A DNA stretch of 64,000 nt from NCBI RefSeq assembly GCF_002197815.1, contig NZ_NIUB01000028.1:1-64000 (forward strand), written 5' to 3'. The stretch comes from Pseudomonas oleovorans subsp. oleovorans (GTDB lineage Bacteria; Pseudomonadota; Gammaproteobacteria; Pseudomonadales; Pseudomonadaceae). Under the pieces are notes generated by a model. The model saw only the letters and a program-made list of their open reading frames with translations, had not been told where the DNA came from and searched no databases. Positions 24,400-31,968 of this stretch are shown here, one piece after another. The position numbers and the translations under genes are program-made. How positions within the stretch are numbered: position 1 is the first letter of the stretch; the number at the start of each line of letters is the position of its first letter.

Positions 24400-25068
24400 A
24401 TGAAAGACCATGAATGGCAACTCGCGGCTCGACGTTCACGATCACCAAGAGCAATACACTTCCTTGTGTGCCCGCATTCGCCCGACAGCGGAGTTCTGCT
24501 CGATAAGTCCGGCGAGCCAGTGCTGACGGACTACAGCAAAGTTCACTGGAAGGGGTTGGCTACCGCTGCTCGCGCAGCAATCGAGCGTGATGTGCCTAAG
24601 AACATTGGGCTGTATGTCGCGAATGATGCCGTTGATGTGATGGATTTTTTGCACGTTTCGACTGAGACAGGCAGGCCATTTAGAAACGAGCAGTCATTTG
24701 AACATCGCGTCAGATCAACCCTGTCTCAATTATCCATGGCGGACATGCGAGCTGGGATCACCAGGATTTCAGACCGGAGACCGGGGATTCACATCAACAC
24801 TCCAATGGCCGGGAAGCGTCCGCCCCTCGGTTCGTTGATCCTTTCACTCAAGTTCATGAGTGGCAGCCAGATCATCGACTACCTAAGCAGCGCCACCGAC
24901 ACCTTGTTCGGGGCGCCAGCCAGGGTGGCTACTTTTGAGGGCTACAAGCCAGTGCCAACGGTTGGGCGGATGCCGGCATTCCTCAGCGGCTGGCTGAGTT
25001 CACAGTTCGGCGTTGAATATGGTCCTGACTGCACAGTAGTGGCTATCGAACGCACATTTTCTGTCTGA
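24400..25068 (+). CDS. Hypothetical soluble protein
   Basis: 222 residues from the ATG at 24400, with GGAGTAAAGG upstream; the frame is open to 24280 but the extra residues look non-coding. A basic N-terminus is followed by a domain with mixed strands and helices (HFLVCPHSPDSGVLLDKSGE, later RISDRRPGIHINTPMAGKRP). There is no catalytic signature or membrane helix that I recognise. It lies downstream of the right-hand leader repeat. Confidence 0.5.
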   Translation: MKDHEWQLAARRSRSPRAIHFLVCPHSPDSGVLLDKSGEPVLTDYSKVHWKGLATAARAAIERDVPKNIGLYVANDAVDVMDFLHVSTETGRPFRNEQSFEHRVRSTLSQLSMADMRAGITRISDRRPGIHINTPMAGKRPPLGSLILSLKFMSGSQIIDYLSSATDTLFGAPARVATFEGYKPVPTVGRMPAFLSGWLSSQFGVEYGPDCTVVAIERTFSV

Positions 25069-25261
25069 TTAGTACCCTCGCACACGGGAGAGCTGCATCA
25101 CATATACCGTCATCAAGCGCATGCTCTCACCAGCGATGAAAGATGCACTAGCAAGTCCCCCTACTCAACGAAAAAGTGATTGAACAATATCCTTTGAGGG
25201 TGCAGACGGCCTGGGCCGTTATTCTGTTGCGCCTACGAATCTGGCATCGGAGAACACCTGC

Positions 25262-26809
25262 ATGACCTTCAAGAATCCCGAAACCCCGCCCCTGATCGAA
25301 ATGGCTCTTTTCGTGATTGAGCATCGGTTTCGGAAGGACGCCACTCTCGAACCGTGGCGCGATGCCCTGCTCCGCTTGCAGTCCGGGGACGTGGAGTCTG
25401 CCGCCGAAGTAGCTGCCAAGGCCTACAACAATGGCGCGTCCTTGGAAGATCGCCGTGGGGTAATCGACTTGATTTCACAGGTCGCCATCGAAAACAGCAC
25501 TCATGGCCATTGGTATGAGTCGCTTCTGCTGCTCGCAGCTGAGGGAGGGCTCAGCCATTGCGCTTACAACGTAGGGAACCTAATCAGCGAACGCGCCACA
25601 ACACCAACCGACCATGCTTTGGCCCAGCGGTATTACAAGCAGGCAGCAATAAACGCTACTGACCCGGCGACGAAGGCATCTGCACTGGTGAACTCCTGCG
25701 TACCAATCCGCGACGGGCTGGTCACGGGGAAACCGGACTGGGAACGAGCAGTCGAAATCTACGAACAGGCAGCTGAGCTGAACCTCGCGGTCGGAATGTT
25801 CAACGCCGGCAACGTATCATGCTGGCTCAAGGAAAAAGGCCAGTTCGCCTATGCGGCCAGAGCTGAGAAATGGTTCACTCGACTGATCGACAGGGTGGAT
25901 GCAGGCGGTGAATTCGTGGATATAGGCGGCGCCGCCGAGGTACGCGCCGCTTATCAAAAAGCCAAAAAACAATTGGCTGAGCTGCATGCGAAGGATCAAG
26001 TAGCTGTTGTGGATGTTGACCTGATCCTCTCCGCTGCCCAAGACGAAACCGACCAAGATCGTGCAGCATGGCTGAAAACTCGCGGCCATGAACACCGACT
26101 CCGTAAGACTGCCGTGCAGGCGAAACCTGCTGCGTGGGAAAATTGGCTGTCGGTTCTTTCTCTGATGGGGTGGGAGCTGGCTGCCAACCCTGAATCTTTG
26201 AACCTGGGGCCTGGAACCGGAGACTCCCGCCTGCTTATGTTCGAACGCAATCAAGGTGCTCCCCTTGTCCTTGCGGTTGTTGACCTGGACGAAATCGAAA
26301 GCAACGGCGGCGTCTACAGGCTGGTCGAATTGGTGAATGATATGAAGGAAACACACGCAGGCCCTTGCCTTGCCATTGGCGCTAAGGGGCTGTTCGTGCA
26401 GATCACCAAGTCAGAGGGCTACAGTTCTTACACCGTATGTGTGTCTTCAAATGATGAAGGTGTCATTTCGCTTATCCCTATCTGGCCCGGTGCCACAACC
26501 GATGAAGTAGCGAGGATAATCGATGGCCAATCCCCCGTTTACGGACCGAACAATACGGATGAAGGCAACACCATTGCGATTCTGGTCAATGCCCTTGGCT
26601 CAGGCGCATCTGTAGACGGGAAGTCCTTCCCAGAAGCGATCTACGTGAATGTTGGAGGCTACTTCAACTCCCCTGTTTTTACGGTAGAGGAAGCAATAAG
26701 CCTGGGCTGCCAGTTTCCGCCCGATGAAATAGCCTTCGCCCTGGCTGGGGTGAAGAAACATTTCCGAGATTTAGAGCAACGTAAGCTCAAGTACCTTGGC
26801 CTTCAATAG
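25262..26809 (+). CDS. SEL1/TPR-like repeat protein
   Basis: 515 residues. The N-terminal 240 residues are helical repeats of SEL1/TPR type (YNNGASLEDRRGVI, GGLSHCAYNVGNLISERA, ALAQRYYKQAA, AVEIYEQAAELNLAVGMFNA), which usually mediate protein contacts. A second, mixed alpha/beta domain from about residue 300 (WENWLSVLSLMGWELAANPE, later VVDLDEIESNGGVYRLVELV) is unlike the families I know. No signal peptide, so probably cytoplasmic. It is monocistronic, with about 190 non-coding bases in front. Confidence 0.6.
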   Translation: MTFKNPETPPLIEMALFVIEHRFRKDATLEPWRDALLRLQSGDVESAAEVAAKAYNNGASLEDRRGVIDLISQVAIENSTHGHWYESLLLLAAEGGLSHCAYNVGNLISERATTPTDHALAQRYYKQAAINATDPATKASALVNSCVPIRDGLVTGKPDWERAVEIYEQAAELNLAVGMFNAGNVSCWLKEKGQFAYAARAEKWFTRLIDRVDAGGEFVDIGGAAEVRAAYQKAKKQLAELHAKDQVAVVDVDLILSAAQDETDQDRAAWLKTRGHEHRLRKTAVQAKPAAWENWLSVLSLMGWELAANPESLNLGPGTGDSRLLMFERNQGAPLVLAVVDLDEIESNGGVYRLVELVNDMKETHAGPCLAIGAKGLFVQITKSEGYSSYTVCVSSNDEGVISLIPIWPGATTDEVARIIDGQSPVYGPNNTDEGNTIAILVNALGSGASVDGKSFPEAIYVNVGGYFNSPVFTVEEAISLGCQFPPDEIAFALAGVKKHFRDLEQRKLKYLGLQ

Positions 26810-26881
26810 CCGAAGACGCCCGGTCTATGATCCCGGCATGGCGCCGGGTTCGGCCATGCTGGGAGCATGGGTTAAACAGGA

Positions 26882-27298
26882 CTACTCGGCACCGTTCTCA
26901 TCGTCATCGTCATCCAGGTATCCGAAGTCACCGCTGTACTCGGCAAACATCATCCGGCCACTCATAGGAAAATAGGCTGAGTAATGGCCCTTCAATTTGA
27001 TCGCGCACACCGTAAAAAATTTGCGTTGGTGACGCGGTAGCCGGCAACCGGCCCCATCAAAACCAACCAATCCCGAATCTCGATCAAGCTGCGAACGCGC
27101 ACCAACCCCATGATCCCAAAAACGAGCAGCAGGCCCTTTGTGACCTCTGTGGCGCCCTTGCCAGCCTTCCGATTGTGACATGCCGTCAAAGGCTCTGCGC
27201 ACTGCTTTCAAGTCGAACTCAGTGTCAAGACAGCTTGCAAGTGAGACGGCATCACTCAATGCAAACTGCGAGTAGTTGTGCATGCTGTTTTTGGACAT
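26882..27298 (-). CDS. Hypothetical protein
   Basis: 138 residues from the ATG at 27298; the frame extends to 27319 through a TTG. The N-terminal part is helical (QFALSDAVSLASCLDTEFDL), the middle is rich in arginine, glycine and histidine, and the end is strongly acidic (a run of aspartates). Composition in the middle (RHRGHKGPAARFWDHG) is odd, so a frameshift or an over-called frame is possible. No family recognised. Confidence 0.35.
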   Translation of the reverse strand: MSKNSMHNYSQFALSDAVSLASCLDTEFDLKAVRRAFDGMSQSEGWQGRHRGHKGPAARFWDHGVGARSQLDRDSGLVGFDGAGCRLPRHQRKFFTVCAIKLKGHYSAYFPMSGRMMFAEYSGDFGYLDDDDDENGAE

Positions 27299-27461
27299 GA
27301 CCCATAACCTGTTTCTCAAATCGGTGCTCTGCTAGGCGGAATCCGACTTCGCAAGCACACCCTGAAAATACACAGGGTAGACAAGCGGATCACAGTGCCA
27401 CCTCGTTATATTTGTTGCAGTGGGCTGGATTGGCTAGCCCTGCAAAGGACCAAGGTAATCC

Positions 27462-28007
27462 ATGACCGATCAACGCACTCAGTCCCCTAACCCATCCGTC
27501 GCCAGCGACCACTGTGAAGGCGCTGTGACTGACTCGAAGCGCGACAAGGTTCTGCGCAACACACACTTCGTGCTTTCTGCGGTGATACTGGGCGTCGCCG
27601 GCCAAGTCTGGATCAATGGCGACGGCAGCTACGCGCTCGGCTTCATGCTTGCAGCGCTGAGCCTGTTGCTCACCAGCTTCGGCGCCTTGAACCTGACCGG
27701 CCTGACCGACAACGCTCGCAAGGGCGTAATCATCCTCAGCCTCGTTGTAGCAGGCCTGGGTGTGTTCACCTTCATTGAAGGTCTGCGCGAGGCTGAGCAG
27801 CATGGTCCTCGCATTTACGATGTGCGCTACGAGTTCACTGCGGCCAAGTTCAAGGTTGAGGGCATTTCCGATACGCCCTGCGTGCAAGAATCTGGCTCCG
27901 CCGATGCCCCCGTTACCTGCACGTTGGTCGTAACCCCTCTGTCCAGTGAAGAAGCTGCCGGCGAGAAAGCTCAGACGCCGGCTGACGACGAGCAGCCCAA
28001 GGGTTGA
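27462..28007 (+). CDS. Membrane protein with three helices, unknown function
   Basis: 181 residues with a polar N-terminus of about 35 residues, three hydrophobic helices (THFVLSAVILGVAGQVWI, LGFMLAALSLLLTSFGAL, KGVIILSLVVAGLGVFTFI) and a C-terminal periplasmic or cytoplasmic tail with two cysteines (TPCVQES, VTCTLVV). GGTAATCC-type spacing precedes the ATG at 27462. No known family. Confidence 0.55.
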   Translation: MTDQRTQSPNPSVASDHCEGAVTDSKRDKVLRNTHFVLSAVILGVAGQVWINGDGSYALGFMLAALSLLLTSFGALNLTGLTDNARKGVIILSLVVAGLGVFTFIEGLREAEQHGPRIYDVRYEFTAAKFKVEGISDTPCVQESGSADAPVTCTLVVTPLSSEEAAGEKAQTPADDEQPKG

Positions 28008-28139
28008 CTGCGTACCTGTGATCCGACTCCCCACGCAGCCGAGCAAATGAGTAACTGCATCGTGTTGAGTAGATCGAGGGTCGCTCATCGTCTAAGTTGG
28101 AGTCCTGTTCATCGCACAAGGATGTGCCCTCAGTGGTAG

Positions 28140-28165
28140 CCCTCCCTCCCCGGAGGGTTTTTTTT
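28140..28165 (+). terminator. Rho-independent terminator
   Basis: CCCTCC-loop-GGAGGG followed by eight T. It ends a transcript that covers the 130 bases after the stop at 28007, a stretch with its own hairpin (CTGCGT...ACGCAG, 28009-28038). The transcript may be the tail of the gene at 27462 or a short separate RNA. Confidence 0.75.
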
Positions 28166-28234
28166 GCGCGGGATTTACGTTCGGTGCCATGCGAGTATCC
28201 AATCGTGGCCGTTATCGTTCAGGCCCAACCTAAT

Positions 28235-29380
28235 ATGCAGGCAACGGATACTGGAATGCTGTCAGCTCAGAACGCCCCCCCACAAAACACCGAGAACCCG
28301 TCTCCCTCTATCCGCTGGACAAACCGGCGTGACCTATTGAAGTGGGTAAAAGCATTCCAGGTGTATTTCCCTCGGAAGGCTCATCTGGCCAATAAGGCTG
28401 CCGCTACCCTTGCCGGAATTGAGAGCTTCGAGCGGCTGTATGACGACCTGCCGGCAAGCGCTGATGATTCAGACACCACGGATCGGCTGTACTCGAAACG
28501 CCGTATGGTGAGGTTCAAGGAAGATCGCTTAACGCTTATCCGTGACTTCCGAATCCTGCCGGACGCTGCCGATCAATTCCTCACTAGCTGCCCTGTCGGC
28601 TGCCAGGACTGCCTGTTCGATGGCATCAAGGACACCTACTATGATGAGGCTCTGTGCTACTACCGGGATGATCAACCGCCATCCGATTCTGTTGAGGCAA
28701 TCGTGGAGCAGCAGCACCAGCTTGCTATCGGGCAACGTCTGTCCACCGTTGATAGCACTGACCGCCTTGGGGAGTACCTTCCCCCCCAGATGATCTTTGA
28801 CCTATTCAACTTCCTACGGCTGCCGTTCACTGCGGACCTCACTGGGGAAGACAGCATCGACGCTTCTGCTCCAATGACAAGAGTAGGCTGGGTGGCAGAT
28901 CGTGAGCTTGGCCGGCTGGAGTGCTTCGCTCTCGCTTTCACTGCACCGCCCAACTGGTGCCGAGACGAAGTGTTCTATTCGGCCCTGGCCCAGGTCAGCC
29001 TCACTCGCAACCTAGACGACCGCCCCGTGATCCTGCTGAACAATCTGCCGCAGCAACTGGTACGAACAGGGAACATCTACACCTCATTCGGCTGGGTCGT
29101 AACAGCAGCAAAGGTCTTCCCGTTCCTGGTGAGCCATCGCGGCGTCCCAGTTGCTGACCTTCTAGTGGAACTGGCCACGTTCGATGCGGCCAAGTCATCG
29201 AGCATAGCTGACAGCAGTAATGTAGCCCTCAGCGTCTTCTGGAGCCTACTGCGCCAGCATTCGCGAATGCAGCTACCCGAGACGCCAGAGTTCTTATCCC
29301 TTCCAGACAACTGGATGGTCACTACAGGTGCGACCGGCCATGCCATTGAGCGGCGCAAACACACCTCACCCAAGGACTGA
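28235..29380 (+). CDS. Hypothetical soluble protein
   Basis: 381 residues from the ATG at 28235 (MQATDTGMLSAQN); 28256 is an alternative, and the open frame back to 28097 crosses a terminator. Mixed alpha/beta composition, with a basic helical start (RWTNRRDLLKWVKAFQVYFP) and a cysteine pair (TSCPVGCQDCLFDG, near residue 120) that could bind metal. No ATPase, nuclease or methylase motif seen. The short gene at 29388 follows after seven bases. Confidence 0.5.
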   Translation: MQATDTGMLSAQNAPPQNTENPSPSIRWTNRRDLLKWVKAFQVYFPRKAHLANKAAATLAGIESFERLYDDLPASADDSDTTDRLYSKRRMVRFKEDRLTLIRDFRILPDAADQFLTSCPVGCQDCLFDGIKDTYYDEALCYYRDDQPPSDSVEAIVEQQHQLAIGQRLSTVDSTDRLGEYLPPQMIFDLFNFLRLPFTADLTGEDSIDASAPMTRVGWVADRELGRLECFALAFTAPPNWCRDEVFYSALAQVSLTRNLDDRPVILLNNLPQQLVRTGNIYTSFGWVVTAAKVFPFLVSHRGVPVADLLVELATFDAAKSSSIADSSNVALSVFWSLLRQHSRMQLPETPEFLSLPDNWMVTTGATGHAIERRKHTSPKD

Positions 29381-29387
29381 AATCGCA

Positions 29388-29663
29388 GTGAAAGAATTGA
29401 ACGCTCCATTCACTATTTATGCCGCTAGCCTTGAGTGTGGAAAGGTCGCAAAGGCAAAAAACGACACGGAGCGAGACAGATTCTACTGGCAGGCAAACGG
29501 ATACATATCCGCCCTTCTACTCCACAAGCTCATAGACATTGATGTGCATGAAGCCCTGAGAAACAAGCTCACGGATTCGCTTCGCGCATACAATTTGGGC
29601 AAGGGCCAAGCACCATTGGAGGGAGAGTTCATTCGCGAAACACAGGACCTAGAGCCCACATGA
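29388..29663 (+). CDS. Small helical protein
   Basis: 91 residues starting at GTG 29388, seven bases after the upstream stop and in the same transcript. It is fully helical by composition (YAASLECGKVAKAKNDTERD, then GYISALLLHKLIDIDVHEAL), with no motif or signal peptide. It may work with the upstream protein. Confidence 0.5.
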   Translation: MKELNAPFTIYAASLECGKVAKAKNDTERDRFYWQANGYISALLLHKLIDIDVHEALRNKLTDSLRAYNLGKGQAPLEGEFIRETQDLEPT

Positions 29664-29680
29664 ACGTTGAGTAGTAAAGA

Positions 29681-29704
29681 AAAAGGCGCCTTCTGGCGCC
29701 TTTT
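29681..29704. terminator. Bidirectional terminator between convergent genes
   Basis: AAAAAGGCGCC-TTCT-GGCGCCTTTT: a 6-bp GC stem with A-run on one side and T-run on the other. It can end transcription from 29663 (rightward) and from the DksA-like gene at 29725 (leftward). Confidence 0.82.
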
Positions 29705-29724
29705 CAGTCATTGGTGGCCACGTA

Positions 29725-30126
29725 CTATGCTGCTCGCTGGTGCCGGCCACGCGCCTCGCGGGCCTGCATCGCCTCGACACTGAGCAGGGACTCAGGAATC
29801 ACCAGGAGGCGCTGGAGAGTGATCGGCTCGCCGGTATCGGCACAGAAACCGTAATCGCCGGCATCGATAGCTTTGAACGCCGCATCGATCTGTTTGAGCG
29901 TCTGGAGGTCCATTTCGATCAGGCGAGTCGCCGTGGAGCGATCTTCCTCAGCGCTTGCCGAGTCAGCCTCGTCCGGCTGGCGCTCGATCTTGCAGAGCGC
30001 CTGGTTCTTCTCGATCCGCTCACGCAGCATCGCTGCTTTTTCGGCAAGCTTCTGGCGGAAGAATTCGAGTTGATCTTCACACATGTATTGGTCAGCGCTC
30101 TGCGCCAGCAGTTGTTCCACGTTCAT
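29725..30126 (-). CDS. DksA-like RNA polymerase secondary-channel protein
   Basis: 133 residues from the ATG at 30126. The coiled-coil N-terminal half (DQLEFFRQKLAEKAAMLRER, later ATRLIEMDLQTLKQIDAAFK) leads to the DksA globular motif AIDAGDYGFCADTGEPITLQ and RLLVIPESLLSVE. DksA binds RNA polymerase with ppGpp and resets rRNA and amino-acid promoters. Here only one cysteine of the usual four zinc ligands remains (C-x-x-T), as in the zinc-independent DksA2 type. It is a plasmid regulator candidate. Confidence 0.8.
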   Translation of the reverse strand: MNVEQLLAQSADQYMCEDQLEFFRQKLAEKAAMLRERIEKNQALCKIERQPDEADSASAEEDRSTATRLIEMDLQTLKQIDAAFKAIDAGDYGFCADTGEPITLQRLLVIPESLLSVEAMQAREARGRHQRAA

Positions 30127-30315
30127 AGCTACCTCTGAGGTTCGATTGTTGACCTTCCGAGCGGAGGGTGATCGACAACCCAGAATAACGACCGCCTCTC
30201 CCGAATCCACTGAACCGCGTGTAGTTACCTCCATTCGACTGAACATTTTTTGTCGCTGATGCGGATTCTGGGAATCGAGCCGTTATGGTGATCGTGTATC
30301 TACAGGGAGGCCCCC

Positions 30316-30654
30316 ATGGGACCAGATTTCAGAGTTGAGGCCCTGCCAGCTGGCTTCGTCTATGGCGCTATTGCCCCGAAAGTTCTCTCCGACCTCGCGG
30401 GTCGATATGCCCAGGAGGCGAAAATCGATGTGCGTCATTGGGCGATGTGGGTGTTCGACAATGGCTGTTCTGTGCCCGTACCAACCCAGATCGACAGCTC
30501 CACGTTTCCGCCCATTCGTGCCTGTCAGCTGCTCCGACAAACACTGGAGGAAGTGGCCCGCGTTGAAATGCACGCAATGGGAGAGACTGATAAATTCAAT
30601 ATCAGCGCTGTTGTCAGCCAGCTAAACGAAGTTTGCGCCCTCGGCGCCGTGTAG
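30316..30654 (+). CDS. Hypothetical protein
   Basis: 112 residues, AGGGAGGCCCCC upstream of the ATG. A short beta-rich start (GFVYGAIAPKVLSDLAGRYA) is followed by helices (CQLLRQTLEEVARVEMHAMG). No motif recognised. It is followed after ten bases by a small membrane-protein gene and probably co-transcribed with it. Confidence 0.5.
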   Translation: MGPDFRVEALPAGFVYGAIAPKVLSDLAGRYAQEAKIDVRHWAMWVFDNGCSVPVPTQIDSSTFPPIRACQLLRQTLEEVARVEMHAMGETDKFNISAVVSQLNEVCALGAV

Positions 30655-30664
30655 GAGAACTACG

Positions 30665-30946
30665 ATGTTGAAGCACCTGACCACTGAAATCAGCAACAAG
30701 CGATTCGTAGCCTACGTTGCCCTTCTTTACATCCTGGCATTCACTGCCGGCGCTTGGGTTCCCGCGTCGAGCCCGATCTTTTCGAGCGCGCCCTACGTGA
30801 AGCTCGCTCTTTTGCCGTTCGCCCAGACCTTCCTGTTGATGGGCGCTCGCAGCCGCTGGCCTAGCAACTACGGCGTGATCGTCGCAGCCAGTAGCGCGTT
30901 CTATGGCGGCACGATTCTGAGCGTAATTACCTCGGTCTTCTTCTAA
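30665..30946 (+). CDS. Small membrane protein
   Basis: 93 residues with about three hydrophobic helices (FVAYVALLYILAFTAGAWV, KLALLPFAQTFLLMGA, YGGTILSVITSVFF). GGAGAACTACG precedes the ATG. It sits just upstream of the HU gene. Function unknown. Confidence 0.5.
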   Translation: MLKHLTTEISNKRFVAYVALLYILAFTAGAWVPASSPIFSSAPYVKLALLPFAQTFLLMGARSRWPSNYGVIVAASSAFYGGTILSVITSVFF

Positions 30947-31020
30947 ACGAAGTAGACCATTTCTGACCGGCGAGCCATCGGTTCGCTTCACAAGCAGTAC
31001 CACCCATAAAGGAAGTCCAT

Positions 31021-31293
31021 ATGAACAAGGCTGAACTGATCGATTCCATCGCCGCCCAAGCTGACATGCCGAAAGCCGCAGCCGCTCGCGCCCTCGATGC
31101 CTTCATCGACACCGTAACTGGCGCCCTCAAAGCCGGCGACGCCGTTACTCTGGTCGGCTTCGGCACCTTCCAGGTCAAAGATCGCGCCGCCCGCACTGGC
31201 CGTAACCCGCAGACCGGCAAGGCCATCGAGGTCGCCGCAGCCAAGGTGCCGGGCTTCAAGGCCGGCAAGAGCTTGAAGGATGCGGTGAACTAA
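31021..31293 (+). CDS. HU-family DNA-binding protein
   Basis: 90 residues, full length for HU, with the family signatures MNKAELIDSIAAQADMPKAA, GDAVTLVGFGTFQVKDRAAR and GRNPQTGKAIEVAAAKVPGF, in which the beta-arm RNPQTG intercalates DNA. HU homodimers bend DNA and support replication, recombination and transfer initiation. A plasmid copy may package the plasmid or help the relaxosome. AAGGAAG lies before the ATG and a terminator follows, so the gene is monocistronic. Confidence 0.95.
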   Translation: MNKAELIDSIAAQADMPKAAAARALDAFIDTVTGALKAGDAVTLVGFGTFQVKDRAARTGRNPQTGKAIEVAAAKVPGFKAGKSLKDAVN

Positions 31294-31310
31294 GCCCCTT
31301 CGGCAGCCGA

Positions 31311-31338
31311 AAGAGCCCCGCATTAGCGGGGCTTTTTT
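31311..31338 (+). terminator. Rho-independent terminator of the HU gene
   Basis: AAGAGCCCCGC-ATTA-GCGGGGCTTTTTTG: strong GC stem and six T, 18 bases after the HU stop. It isolates HU from the transfer operon starting near 31468. Confidence 0.92.
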
Positions 31339-31467
31339 GTTCTGGCCGTCACGCAGCGACCGGCAACCCTTGTGACCCCGATTCAGATGCCATAGCTGAC
31401 TTATCCCATTACCCCCAGAATTGGGGACTTCCCTGTTGCAATAACAGATAGAACAACGGAGTTCCCG

Positions 31468-31968
31468 ATGACCCTCATTTACACCCGAGAAGCACAGTCG
31501 TTTCTTGCGCCTGATGACGGGCTGTACAAGCGCCCACCACCCCACCAGATCATCCCCTACATGGTCAGGATGAGTAGCGCGATTCGAAGCACGTCGATGG
31601 CCAACCGGACCGGGGCCATCAAGATGGTGCAGGCCAACATGAACGAAGCCTGGGCGAAGATTCACCGCGCATTGCGCCCCTACTTCTACAAGCCCATCGA
31701 CGAGCTGCTTGCCAAATACCCCGCTTCACCCATCGAGTTGCCGAAGCTGGATGACATGCCACACATCCATGCCTCGATGCACTTCTGCTTGGACGTGCTT
31801 GAAGACCTAGATCGCCTCACCGTGCTCATCCAGGCCGACACAGACGCAACCGATGGCGCGGACACCATCTTCAACTGCTGGAACGCCGTTTACCGGGCAA
31901 CTGGTCGCGTCGAGGGTATCGAGCGGCGGATCAAAAGCGGCAAAGGATTCAAGAACGAGGGCGTATGA
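31468..31968 (+). CDS. Hypothetical protein, first gene of the transfer operon
   Basis: 166 residues, ACGGAG before the ATG. Helical, with no signal peptide (IRSTSMANRTGAIKMVQANM, later ASMHFCLDVLEDLDRLTVLI). It overlaps the RecD2-like gene by four bases (ATGA), so the products are probably made together. It was not assigned to a known transfer family. Confidence 0.55.
   Translation: MTLIYTREAQSFLAPDDGLYKRPPPHQIIPYMVRMSSAIRSTSMANRTGAIKMVQANMNEAWAKIHRALRPYFYKPIDELLAKYPASPIELPKLDDMPHIHASMHFCLDVLEDLDRLTVLIQADTDATDGADTIFNCWNAVYRATGRVEGIERRIKSGKGFKNEGV

Noticed and set aside
28008..28139. Possible tRNA-like segment
   Set aside because: A sequence resembling a T-arm is present, but no matching acceptor stem or anticodon arm could be drawn. 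It is described only as a structured stretch before a terminator.
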